Source: Mucilaginibacter lappiensis (GTDB lineage: Bacteria; Bacteroidota; Bacteroidia; Sphingobacteriales; Sphingobacteriaceae). From it: a stretch of DNA of 64,000 nt. Within the stretch, counting starts at the first letter, position 1. Each line of letters starts with the position of its first letter. The stretch lies in NCBI RefSeq assembly GCF_900155965.1, contig NZ_FTMG01000001.1:62001-126000 (forward strand), in the 5' to 3' direction. Below the pieces are notes generated by a model. The model was not told the origin of the DNA and did not search any database. It saw only the letters and a list, made by a program, of their open reading frames with translations. This document shows, piece by piece, positions 9,771 to 17,357 of this stretch. Position numbers and translations under genes: made by a program.

Positions 9771-10394
9771 TTAAAACAAAGTTGTTGTAAAGCCTATATT
9801 GAAATTTAAACTACTTGGGTTAAGTAATTTGTAGCTTCCATGTGGAGAGAGATAAAAATAAGAGGATTCAAGTGTTAAGGCAAAATGTTCTGCCAGGTAA
9901 TACTCTATCCCATAGGTGAGTTTTATACTTAAATGGCGGCGACTGATCTGATCTATACTTATGGTTTCGGGGTTAAAATTAACCCGGTCATAACTATTGA
10001 TAGCCAACCCGGGTTGCAAAATACCAAACATTTTGATGCCCCCTACTTTACGACGATAACCTAAGCCTAGAGAAAAGATATCTGCGGACAGTTTTCCGGT
10101 ATTTACATTGGTGGGCGAATTGGAATAAACCTGCTGATAATGATTGTGAACAGCATCATAGTTAAATCTAAAAAATAAGGCATTCCCGTTAACCGGTCTG
10201 TATTCCAATGCGGTTGTCAGTAACGTACCGTTTTTTAAGTGAAGTCGGGAGTCATCAAACGGCAGGTTCAGCCCGATGGAGCCTGGGAAATAAATTCTGG
10301 AGGTAACGCTTTCTGTCTGCGCGTAACTCCTGCTACCAATTCCAGACAGCAACAATAACACGATGACTTGAATAAGCAATCGGGCTAATTTCAT
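9771..10394 (-). CDS. Small outer-membrane beta-barrel protein, function unknown
   Basis: The product is 207 residues from the ATG at 10394; an in-frame start nine codons earlier would put charged residues before the signal. The signal peptide ends SRSYAQ. The rest alternates polar and hydrophobic residues in short strands (for example FSLGLGYRRKVGG, LSIKLTYGIEYYLAEHF) and ends with NIGFTTTLF, a typical barrel-sorting end. This resembles OmpW- or PorT-type small barrels of Bacteroidota, but I cannot name a family. It converges on the phosphoesterase gene, with one base between the two stop codons. Confidence 0.75.
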   Translation of the reverse strand: MKLARLLIQVIVLLLLSGIGSRSYAQTESVTSRIYFPGSIGLNLPFDDSRLHLKNGTLLTTALEYRPVNGNALFFRFNYDAVHNHYQQVYSNSPTNVNTGKLSADIFSLGLGYRRKVGGIKMFGILQPGLAINSYDRVNFNPETISIDQISRRHLSIKLTYGIEYYLAEHFALTLESSYFYLSPHGSYKLLNPSSLNFNIGFTTTLF

Positions 10395-10841
10395 CTTTAA
10401 CGAACCGGGCCAAAGAACCATTACTTACACTCCAGTTTTATGAATCAGCTCATTATCGGCAAATAACACCTTACTGATCCAAAGGGGAATAATAATCAGC
10501 TTTAAATAAGCAAGTTGAACAATATCCTGGTGTTTAGAGATCGTTGAAAGAACCGTCATTGATTAAATTGGATTAATGTTAAGCAACAGGCATGGATATC
10601 GTCATTGAAATTAATTTATCAATTCAATGACGATATCTTAATGTAACAAACATATAGACAGATTCTGAGCAAAAGTTGAATTACCCCGGCTTTCTAACAC
10701 TTTAATTTCATAGTTCGAAAATTACTCCATATAAAACCAGCAGCTATCGGCACTCAAGATGATTGATGTTAACAATTTATTATCAATTATAACTTATTCG
10801 TGGCTCTTCATTCAGCACTATTTTCATTTAAAGCATTTTAA
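10395..10841. other. Gene-poor stretch with one inverted repeat
   Basis: I see no convincing coding frame. The stretch is AT-rich and holds the inverted repeat described at 10595-10637. Its right end abuts the truncated receptor remnant, so part of it may be deletion scar. Confidence 0.5.
10595..10637. repeat. Perfect 15-bp inverted repeat
   Basis: GATATCGTCATTGAA (10595-10609) and TTCAATGACGATATC (10623-10637) are exact complements separated by 13 bases. It lies about 200 bases upstream of the barrel gene starting at 10394. It could be an operator, a terminator lacking a U-tract, or the end of a lost mobile element. Confidence 0.6.
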
Positions 10842-11174
10842 ACACAGCCTTTAACACCTAAAAACCAATTGAGCTTTGATGTAACCTATGAGATTGAGGG
10901 CAGTTTCCGTTTTGGTGCCGAGAGTTTTTATACCGGGCCGCAATTGTTAAGCGATGATACCACACTAAAGGGCTATGCAACCTTTGGTTTATTAGTTCAA
11001 AAAATATGGAAACACATGGATGTTTTTATCAATGCCGAGAACCTTACAGATCAAAGGCAGACCCGCTGGGGGAATATTTATACGGGGAGCATTACTAAGC
11101 CAAACTTCAGGGACATTTACGCGCCATTCGATGGAGTGGTCGTCAATGCCGGGATCAGGATTAAATACTGCTGA
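10842..11174 (+). pseudogene. C-terminal remnant of a TonB-dependent receptor
   Basis: The frame from 10842 to 11174 encodes a typical receptor end: PLTPKNQLSFDVTYE, then AESFYTGPQLL, then the TonB-receptor-like strand MDVFINAENLTDQRQTRWG and a last strand VVVNAGIRIKYC. Full receptors of this class have 700-1000 residues, so at least 85 percent of the 5' part is missing. The frame is closed upstream by a TAA at 10839, and there is no good start codon; only a TTG at 10869 is available. I therefore call it a remnant, not a gene. Confidence 0.8.
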
Positions 11175-11235
11175 ATTGATTACTAACTACATTTATACAT
11201 TTGAAGTTAAATTTTCAAATTTTTTAATCTGAGAT

Positions 11236-11274
11236 TTATTGTTTTGCTCTATCGAGGTTATATTATTGTTTTGC
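11236..11274. repeat. 12-bp direct repeat between two gene remnants
   Basis: TTATTGTTTTGC occurs at 11236-11247 and again at 11263-11274; the second copy contains the stop codon of the desaturase remnant. Short direct repeats like this can be scars of slippage deletions. Confidence 0.55.
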
Positions 11275-11670
11275 AAATTCAAAACGCTGAACCCTTCCCT
11301 TTAAAAACGTTATTATTTCTTTATCTGAATCAAAACAATCGCCAATATTTACAAAATACTTTGCCAAAAGATCATAGCGTTTAATCAACAAATAGAACGA
11401 AACTTCGATAAAATCAATCTTATAAAAAACGACTGCATTGTTTATACTGTAATTTATAATGGTATGCTGAAAATATGCAGGATGTTCTGTCCAGTGTAAA
11501 TTCTGCTTTAAATGATGAGAAATATGGTACCCATCATTCCAGCATTGCCAATTGTATTTTGAATTTATACAGGTAATACTATTCTTATAGGAGTTGCCAT
11601 GATCAAACGGATCTATAAAGGCATGTTGTGCCCAATTGCCAAACATGGCAACAAACCGATAGATATTATT
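11263..11670 (-). pseudogene. C-terminal remnant of a membrane fatty-acid desaturase
   Basis: The frame reads NIYRFVAMFGNWAQHAFID, then NDGYHISHHLKQNLHWTEHP, the third histidine box and surroundings of the Bacteroidota fatty-acid desaturase family. It then continues to the C-terminus (FAKQ). Complete members have about 350 residues, with transmembrane segments and two earlier His boxes; all of that is missing here because the frame is closed by a TGA at 11671-11673. An ATG at 11646 could start translation, but the product would lack two of three His boxes, so it should be inactive. Confidence 0.8.
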
Positions 11671-11793
11671 TCATTATAAAATCTTCGCAGGTCTGAGGAA
11701 TCAGAATGAGGTGAGAGTTTATATCATCAATAGAAGACCATAATTCGACTTTTGTTCTATTATATTTCTAAAACTCGGTTTGTTTTGATCTGA

Positions 11794-12069
11794 TTAAACA
11801 TTGAGACAAGCCCGGTAAAAATGCTTATTATAGCCAACAGATCTTTTTTCAACCAAGCCAGCTTCAACCAGCTTTTTTAATTTGGTATTAAAGGAACTGA
11901 TACTCAATTCATACCCTTTAAATCTCATTCCAAACCAAAGTGTTTCCGCGTCTTCCTCGGCTGAAAGGCCTTTTATATAGGACATGATCTGATCAGTTAT
12001 CCGGTTATAGTTTTCCTCTTGTTTAGTGATTCGGGATTTGGAGGATCTATATTGCGGTTGATTGACCAT
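11794..12069 (-). CDS. Small winged-helix-like DNA-binding protein, hypothetical
   Basis: The product has 91 residues from the ATG at 12069; a GTG eight codons earlier (12093) is an alternative. It is basic at the start (QYRSSKSRITKQ). A helical region follows, then LSISSFNTKLKKLVEAGLVEKR, which looks like the recognition helix and wing of a winged-helix fold, ending NKHFYRACLNV. It lies just left of the redox operon on the opposite strand and may be an independent regulator. I do not recognise a named family. Confidence 0.6.
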   Translation of the reverse strand: MVNQPQYRSSKSRITKQEENYNRITDQIMSYIKGLSAEEDAETLWFGMRFKGYELSISSFNTKLKKLVEAGLVEKRSVGYNKHFYRACLNV

Positions 12070-12093
12070 CTGATTCTTTTTACTTACCTGCAC

Positions 12094-12474
12094 AGTGACG
12101 AATTTTTTGAGGCCACCCTAAGTTAGCTTCCAAATTTGAAGCAAATCTGTAGTTTACAAATTGACTAATTAAACGACGATCAGATCCATGTGTTTTTGAA
12201 ATACTAAATGGCAGCTAAGACCCAACGATGTCATGTTAATACACTTTCTAATAGCAATACATTAAAAACAAGTCTGTTAAAATCTGTTAAATGGCTTCAA
12301 TTTCATGTCAACTACAGAATCTACTGATAATATTGCTGCTGAATCAATACTACTCATACGATTAGCATGGTGTTTATCCATACTAATGTGCTTTCGCTTT
12401 GGTCTGTACTTAATTAAGTTATTTGGAGGATTAAGCTATACTATACAGGTTTCTACAATACTAAATTTTCAATT
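12094..12474. promoter_or_regulatory. Intergenic region upstream of the redox operon with 10-bp spaced repeats
   Basis: About 380 bases separate the divergent winged-helix gene from the Rieske gene. TCTGTTAA occurs twice with a 10-bp period (12273-12280 and 12283-12290), which places both copies on the same helix face. This may be a regulator site for the redox operon. I find no clear TAnnTTTG promoter. A 75-codon frame at 12305-12532 overlaps the Rieske start and is not believed. Confidence 0.35.
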
Positions 12475-12900
12475 ATGGATAGAAAAGAATTTCTTTCAGC
12501 TATCGGACTTACTGCTGCATCTTTCGCATTGATCAATTGTGCAGGATGCTCCAAAAAATCTGACAATGGCACTTCCGGCGTAAACGGCCCTTCAGACATA
12601 AATTTTACACTTGACCTTACTATATCAGCTAATGCTGCATTGTTGACAAATGGGGGCTATTTGGCATCTAACGGTGTTATTGTTGCCAAAACAACTGCAG
12701 GTACTTATGTCGCTGTTCAGCAATCCTGTACTCACCAGAGTTATCCATTGATTTATCAAGGCAGTAACCAGCAGTTTTACTGTAATAACCACGGCTCAGC
12801 TTTTACAGAAGCAGGTGTTGTTAAAAATTCGCCTGCAAACCGTAACCTAACTGTATATCAAACTACATTAACCGGATCATCACTGAGGGTGTTCTCTTAA
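12475..12900 (+). CDS. Rieske [2Fe-2S] lipoprotein
   Basis: The 141-residue product starts MDRKEFLSAIGL and has a hydrophobic signal ending ALINC (Cys 22, with a second Cys at 25), so it is probably a lipoprotein facing the periplasm or outside. The Rieske cluster ligands are present: C85-x-H87 and C103-x2-H106, in QQSCTHQSY and FYCNNHGSAF, 16 residues apart as in the family. It should carry a 2Fe-2S centre and pass electrons. It is first in a tight operon (11-base gap) with thioredoxin-fold, ApbE, DUF4266 and DUF3570 genes. Confidence 0.9.
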   Translation: MDRKEFLSAIGLTAASFALINCAGCSKKSDNGTSGVNGPSDINFTLDLTISANAALLTNGGYLASNGVIVAKTTAGTYVAVQQSCTHQSYPLIYQGSNQQFYCNNHGSAFTEAGVVKNSPANRNLTVYQTTLTGSSLRVFS

Positions 12901-12911
12901 AAGTAATAAAA

Positions 12912-13349
12912 ATGAAATTATTAACAATTTTTCTTTTCTTATTTACAACCAGCCCTGTCACATGGCTCGATGATTTCAATAAAGCACAAACTGAGGCAGC
13001 AGCAGCACATAAGCTGATCCTTGTGAATTTCTCCGGATCTGACTGGTGCGGCCCATGCATACGGTTGAGAAAGGAAATTCTGGAATCAGAAAAATTCAAT
13101 GACTTTGCTACAGATCACCTGGTGTTGGTTCGTGCCGATTTCCCCCGGCAAAAGAAAAATCAGCTGAGCAAAGAACAGGTAAAACTGAATGAAGCCCTGG
13201 CGGATAAATACAATCCCGATGGCAAGTTTCCATTTACCCTGCTGGTTAATGAGCATGGTAAAGTACTAAAAGAATGGGATGGCTATCCTGATGAATCTCC
13301 AGATCAGTTTATTAACCAGATCAAACCTTTTGCAAATGCCAACCATTGA
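12912..13349 (+). CDS. Exported thioredoxin-fold protein
   Basis: The product has 145 residues with an N-terminal signal (MKLLTIFLFLFTTSPVTW). The domain is of the thioredoxin_7/DsbD-gamma type, with WCGPC at residues 45-49 (Cys 46 and 49) in the context NFSGSDWCGPCIRLRKEI and a later cis-Pro region GKFPFTLLV. It probably reduces or isomerises disulphides outside the cytoplasm, perhaps for the cysteine-rich DUF4266 protein two genes downstream. Its last 14 bases overlap the start of apbE, which implies translational coupling. Confidence 0.88.
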   Translation: MKLLTIFLFLFTTSPVTWLDDFNKAQTEAAAAHKLILVNFSGSDWCGPCIRLRKEILESEKFNDFATDHLVLVRADFPRQKKNQLSKEQVKLNEALADKYNPDGKFPFTLLVNEHGKVLKEWDGYPDESPDQFINQIKPFANANH

Positions 13350-14292
13350 AACGATAGAAAAAGCACAAACCGTGCACAAGCGAATCTTAAAGCTGATGGG
13401 AAACCGGTTCGAGATCAGCGTGGTTAGTGATCATATAGATTGGGCTGATAGCCGTATTGACTTAGCAGTTGCCGAGATCCGCCGAATCGAAAAGTTGCTA
13501 ACGACCTTCAGCGACGATAGCCAAATCAACCAGATCAATGCAGCTGCAGGTATCAGGCCGATAAAGGTTGACCTCGAAGTTTACCAACTAATCGAACGTT
13601 CCCTTAAAATATCAGAACTGACCCAGGGTGCATTCGATATTACGTACGGTTCAATAGATAAAAGCCTCTGGAACTTCGACGTCAATATGAAAGCCTTACC
13701 TGATGCTGAAACCGCACTTAAATCCGTTGGACTGATCAATTATAGAAATGTTATTCTTGATCCTGCTAACGTAACGGTTTTCCTAAAGGAAAAAGGTATG
13801 CGCATTGGCTTTGGTGGTATCGGAAAAGGTTATGCGGCCGACCGTGCTAAAATTGTGTTGCAACAAAATGGCGTAGGCAGCGGGATCGTGAATGCGGCCG
13901 GTGATTTAATCACTTGGGGAACTCAGCCCAACAGTCATCCCTGGACGATAGCTATTGCGGACCCGGATAAGCAAATGACGCCGTTTTCTACGCTTAATAT
14001 CAGCAATATGGCTATCGCTACATCTGGTAACTATGAAAAATATGCCATTATCAACGGCAAAAAATATTCCCATACTATCGACCCTAAAACCGGCCTGCCA
14101 GTAGGCGGGATCAAAAGCGTAAGCATCATTTGTCCCAGCGCCGAGTTTGCTGATGCCATGGCCACTTCTGTAACAGTTATGGGTATCCGTGTTGGGCTCG
14201 ATTTGGTGAACCAATTACAACAGATAGCGTGCGTCATTATTGATGATGATAACCGGCTTTACACCTCCAGAAACATTAACGTTAAAAATTAA
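13336..14292 (+). CDS. apbE: FAD:protein FMN transferase (ApbE family)
   Basis: This 318-residue enzyme (from the ATG at 13336) transfers FMN from FAD to a Ser or Thr of a target protein. Family motifs seen are GGIGKGYAADRA (about residue 160), NAAGDLITWG (about 187), YSHTIDPKTGLPV (about 244) and ATSVTVMG near the end. The start overlaps the thioredoxin gene by 14 bases. Unlike many ApbE proteins it shows no signal peptide or lipobox after the chosen start; the next 35 residues are polar. No gene in the window encodes a recognisable FMN-binding (PF04205) target, so the acceptor is open. The DUF4266 lipoprotein encoded next is a candidate. Confidence 0.92.
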   Translation: MPTIETIEKAQTVHKRILKLMGNRFEISVVSDHIDWADSRIDLAVAEIRRIEKLLTTFSDDSQINQINAAAGIRPIKVDLEVYQLIERSLKISELTQGAFDITYGSIDKSLWNFDVNMKALPDAETALKSVGLINYRNVILDPANVTVFLKEKGMRIGFGGIGKGYAADRAKIVLQQNGVGSGIVNAAGDLITWGTQPNSHPWTIAIADPDKQMTPFSTLNISNMAIATSGNYEKYAIINGKKYSHTIDPKTGLPVGGIKSVSIICPSAEFADAMATSVTVMGIRVGLDLVNQLQQIACVIIDDDNRLYTSRNINVKN

Positions 14293-14295
14293 CAA

Positions 14296-14523
14296 ATGAA
14301 AAAACCACTCCTGATTAAATTATTGCTGGTCGGCAGTATACCGGCGCTTGGATTAAGCTCATGCTCTTCAGTAAAGGCCTATCAAAAGAACAGGTTGAAC
14401 GACGCCGAAATGGAGTTATCTGCCCGAAAGTCACAGAAGTTTGAGCAAAGCTTTCAGCTGTACCGTGAAGGTGCTTCGGGAGCTAATGGCGGAAAAAGCG
14501 GTGGTGGCTGTGGATGTAACTAA
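14296..14523 (+). CDS. DUF4266-type small lipoprotein with GGGCGCN end
   Basis: The product has 75 residues. The lipoprotein signal ends LSSC-SS, then VKAYQKNRLNDAEMEL and the C-terminal motif YREGASGANGGKSGGGCGCN. The VKAW/Y entry and the GGGCGCN end match DUF4266 as I remember it. Two C-terminal cysteines in a Gly-rich tail could bind a metal or be modified. The gene sits three bases after apbE and 15 bases before the DUF3570 gene, a gene order I recall for these families in many Gram-negatives. The biochemical role is unknown. Confidence 0.85.
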   Translation: MKKPLLIKLLLVGSIPALGLSSCSSVKAYQKNRLNDAEMELSARKSQKFEQSFQLYREGASGANGGKSGGGCGCN

Positions 14524-14538
14524 AGGCGGGTTACTGAT

Positions 14539-15759
14539 ATGAGAAAAATATATTTATGTGTTGCCGCTCTATATTTAGGGATCGTCGCTTCGCATGCGCA
14601 AACCAAAGCCTTGCCGGTTAAGGATAGTAGCAATTACGAAACACGGAAGCTTAAAATTGAAGAGATCAACATTATTTCGGCTTATTACCACCAAAATGGC
14701 AACAATTCTGCAGTAACAGGAGGCATCGGCACCGAAAACCTAACTGATTTTGCCAATACGTTTGACTTGCAACTTTCAAAATATGGTGCCAGTGGTAAAA
14801 AGCACACCTTTACCTTTGAACTGGGTGTGGATCATTATACTTCGGCATCATCGGATAAGATCGACCCGAACAGTATCTCCTCTGCCTCCAGGCAGGACAC
14901 CCGTGTCTATCCATCCTTGAACTGGACGGTTTCGAATGACAAAACCGGCAATGCTTTCGGGCTAACAGGATCTTATTCGCATGAGTTCGATTATCAGTCT
15001 TTCGGCGGAGGAATAAATCTTATACGGGTATCTAAAGATAAGAATACCCAGTTTGATTTTAAGGGAATGGTTTTCCTGGATACCTGGAAAGTAATTTTGC
15101 CGGTTGAACTACGACCGCCAGGGTACGGTTCTGGATCAAATAAGGATGATAGACCTGTGGACCATAGTCCGCGCAATTCATTCAGTACTTCTTTTTCTCT
15201 TTCGCAGGTACTTACCACGCGATTGCAGGCCTTACTGATCATCGAGCCCTCCTACCAGCATGGTTTACTGGCCACTAAATACCAGCGCGATTATTTTACT
15301 GATGGATCTGAACGGGTAGAAAACCTGCCGGGCAGTCGGTATAAGCTTCCTATTGCGGTGCGGTTTAACTACTTTCTGGATGATCATTTCGTGATCAGGA
15401 CATTTTACCGGTATTACATGGATAACTGGGGCATCCGGGCACATACTGCCGAAGTTGAAATACCCGTTAAGCTGACTTCATTTGTATCGGTGAGCCCCTA
15501 TTATCGATATAACAATCAGCAGGGTACACGCTATTTTGCTACTTATGGACAACATAAGCCTACGGATACGTATTACACCAGTGATTATGATCTGTCTACC
15601 TTACATAGCAATTTTGTGGGGGCCAATATCAGACTATCCCCTCCTACTGGAGTATTTGGCTGGCAGCATTTCAATTCACTGGAAATCAGGGCCGGCCATT
15701 ATATGCGTTCCACCGGCCTGAATTCGAACATTATAACCCTGGCCATGAAATTTAAATAG
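14539..15759 (+). CDS. DUF3570 outer-membrane beta-barrel protein
   Basis: This 406-residue protein has a signal peptide ending ASHAQ. Long stretches of amphipathic strands follow (FTFELGVDHYTSAS, FGLTGSYSHEFDYQSFGGG, FRTFYRYYMDNWGIRAHTAEVEIP), and it ends with ITLAMKFK, a barrel-type terminus. The motif ELGVDHYTSASSDKI is characteristic of DUF3570 in my memory. It ends the Rieske-thioredoxin-ApbE-DUF4266 operon and probably provides the outer-membrane component of this redox or metal-handling module. Downstream is a terminator hairpin. Confidence 0.85.
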   Translation: MRKIYLCVAALYLGIVASHAQTKALPVKDSSNYETRKLKIEEINIISAYYHQNGNNSAVTGGIGTENLTDFANTFDLQLSKYGASGKKHTFTFELGVDHYTSASSDKIDPNSISSASRQDTRVYPSLNWTVSNDKTGNAFGLTGSYSHEFDYQSFGGGINLIRVSKDKNTQFDFKGMVFLDTWKVILPVELRPPGYGSGSNKDDRPVDHSPRNSFSTSFSLSQVLTTRLQALLIIEPSYQHGLLATKYQRDYFTDGSERVENLPGSRYKLPIAVRFNYFLDDHFVIRTFYRYYMDNWGIRAHTAEVEIPVKLTSFVSVSPYYRYNNQQGTRYFATYGQHKPTDTYYTSDYDLSTLHSNFVGANIRLSPPTGVFGWQHFNSLEIRAGHYMRSTGLNSNIITLAMKFK

Positions 15760-15766
15760 TTAGTTT

Positions 15767-15799
15767 AGCGATGCTCTGGTAGTTAACCTGAGCATCGCT
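15767..15799 (+). terminator. Hairpin terminator between convergent DUF3570 and cytochrome b genes
   Basis: AGCGATGCTC (15767-15776) pairs perfectly with GAGCATCGCT (15790-15799), followed by TTCTTG. It lies eight bases past the DUF3570 stop. Confidence 0.7.
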
Positions 15800-15828
15800 T
15801 TCTTGCTAAACTTATGATCGGGAAATAA

Positions 15829-16506
15829 TCACTCATGATCGCTTCCGCCGTTAATCATGTCAGATACAATTCCTTGACTATCCTTACGTTCCGCTAAAAA
15901 AACACCGGCAAGGTGAACCACAATAAAAGCAAGGATCAGGTACATACAAAAGCCATGAACATATTTAACGCTATGCCTGATAGATTTGAAAGGTGCTAAC
16001 AGATCTTCAAAGGCCAAAAACAAACCGGTTACAGCCATAACCATGAGCAAAATATAAAACACAGCATAAATAGCTTTTACGGTAAACTCGTGTTTGGCCA
16101 CCTCTCGGTTCTTTTTCATGGTTTGAAATTGCCGGTAAGCGCTTTTCATTTTACGAATGAACTTTTGATCAGCCAGTTGAAAAAACTCAAGAGCTAAGCG
16201 GAATAAAAGCAGACCAACTAATACATACCCAAAATAGATGTGTATTTTCCAGACGCTATCGCCAAGCGCGTGTGCAACTGAACCAGCCTGCTCATCGCTA
16301 ACCGTGGCACCGGCATTCTTTAATTCAGTTTTGACCAAAGCCGATACAGGCCTTTCATTGATAATGGTTGAATTGATCAATACTGTAAGTAGTGAACCGC
16401 TGATAACGATGGTATTTGCCCAGTGCCATATACGTAGCGAGGTCGAATATTTTTTAATATGCCCCTGGTACCCTACATCCTGACGAACTGGTTCTATTGT
16501 TGCCAT
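15829..16506 (-). CDS. Cytochrome b561-like (cytochrome b/b6 domain) membrane protein
   Basis: The 225-residue protein has four to five hydrophobic segments: about 30-47, 88-108, 150-172 and 188-210. Candidate haem ligands are in RIWHWANTIV (segment 1), WKIHIYFGYVL (segment 2), SVKYVHGFCMYL and AFIVVHLAGVF. It fits a di-haem cytochrome b561-type quinol-linked electron carrier in the inner membrane. It converges on the Rieske/ApbE operon and starts back to back with the two-component system, so it could be the inner-membrane electron donor of the redox module (inference). Confidence 0.85.
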   Translation of the reverse strand: MATIEPVRQDVGYQGHIKKYSTSLRIWHWANTIVISGSLLTVLINSTIINERPVSALVKTELKNAGATVSDEQAGSVAHALGDSVWKIHIYFGYVLVGLLLFRLALEFFQLADQKFIRKMKSAYRQFQTMKKNREVAKHEFTVKAIYAVFYILLMVMAVTGLFLAFEDLLAPFKSIRHSVKYVHGFCMYLILAFIVVHLAGVFLAERKDSQGIVSDMINGGSDHE

Positions 16507-16632
16507 ATTGGTTTTAAATTAGTGAGGTTGGGTTGTGCTTTTTTCAATTGCTTGTAAATTATCACAAGAAAATGAAGTAAATCTGTAGTTGCTATAGTGC
16601 TTTCCAATTTATAAAACAGTAAACCTTGTAAG

Positions 16633-16648
16633 CTTCAGGTTATCTTCA
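16633..16648 (+). promoter_or_regulatory. CTTCA direct repeat with 11-bp period upstream of the response regulator
   Basis: CTTCA at 16633-16637 and 16644-16648 are separated by six bases, an 11-bp period as used by tandem OmpR/PhoB-family dimers. The same arrangement recurs at 18683-18698 before the outer-membrane gene downstream of the kinase. This suggests autoregulation plus control of that target. Confidence 0.4.
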
Positions 16649-16664
16649 ATTTTGATGTTTACAT

Positions 16665-17357
16665 TTGAATAAAAAGCAAGTATTGAAAATACTGGTAATA
16701 GAAGACGAGCAAAGTTTACGTGAAAATATCACAAACTATTTAAACGTGGATGGTAATATCTGCGAGAGTTGTGGTGCCCTGAATCCGGCTTTGCAAAAAC
16801 TATCAGACTATGATTATGATTGTGTTTTGCTGGATATAGGGTTACCTGACGGAGAAGGTTTCGGTGTTTTGGAGTACCTGCGAACCAATCATAAGAATGA
16901 AGCGGTCTTGATTATTTCTGCAAGAAATTCCTTGGATGATAAACTAAAGGGACTGAATGTTGGCGCTGATGATTATCTGACCAAGCCATTTCACTTAGCT
17001 GAGCTCAAGGCACGCCTGGCAGCCGTTTACCGCAGAAAGGCTTTAAATACTAATAATAAGCTGTTATTTAACGAGATTGCCATCGATCTATTGGGCCGAA
17101 CGGTTGAAGTTAACGAAACCGCTATTATCTTAACCAGGAAGGAATATGATATGTTATTGTACTTTATTGCCAACAAGGGTAAAGTTATCTCCAAAAATGC
17201 CATTGCCGAGCACCTATGGGGCGATGAGATGGATATGCACGATAACTTCGATTTTATTTATACCCACATTAAAAATTTGCGTAGGAAACTACTCGACGCA
17301 GGGGGTAAAGACTATTTAACTTCCATTTATGGGCTTGGTTATAAATTTACAGGTTAA
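16665..17357 (+). CDS. OmpR-family two-component response regulator
   Basis: The product has 230 residues from a TTG start. A second TTG at 16683 (LKILVIEDE) is equally possible, and no ATG is in frame upstream. The receiver domain has an acidic pair (E13, D14), phospho-acceptor D57 in VLLDIGLPDG and K107 in LTKPF. The C-terminal winged helix (about 130-228) contains LTRKEYDMLLYFIANKGKVIS and YTHIKNLRRKL. It overlaps the kinase start by one base (TAATG), so the two are translated together. The signal is unknown; the neighbours suggest redox or metal sensing. Confidence 0.93.
   Translation: MNKKQVLKILVIEDEQSLRENITNYLNVDGNICESCGALNPALQKLSDYDYDCVLLDIGLPDGEGFGVLEYLRTNHKNEAVLIISARNSLDDKLKGLNVGADDYLTKPFHLAELKARLAAVYRRKALNTNNKLLFNEIAIDLLGRTVEVNETAIILTRKEYDMLLYFIANKGKVISKNAIAEHLWGDEMDMHDNFDFIYTHIKNLRRKLLDAGGKDYLTSIYGLGYKFTG

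Noticed and set aside
10422..10868. Possible tRNA or small RNA gene in the gene-poor gap
   Set aside because: No cloverleaf-like arm arrangement or TTCGAnTC-type loop was found; only the 15-bp inverted repeat stands out.
11666..11775. Open minus-strand frame of about 33 codons between the HTH gene and the desaturase remnant
   Set aside because: The translation (VELWSSIDDINSHLIL...) looks protein-like, but there is no start codon and no recognised family; it could be a short remnant, too weak to list.
12305..12532. 75-codon plus-strand frame before the Rieske gene
   Set aside because: It overlaps the well-supported Rieske start by 58 bases, has no family resemblance and a skewed Leu/Ile-rich composition.
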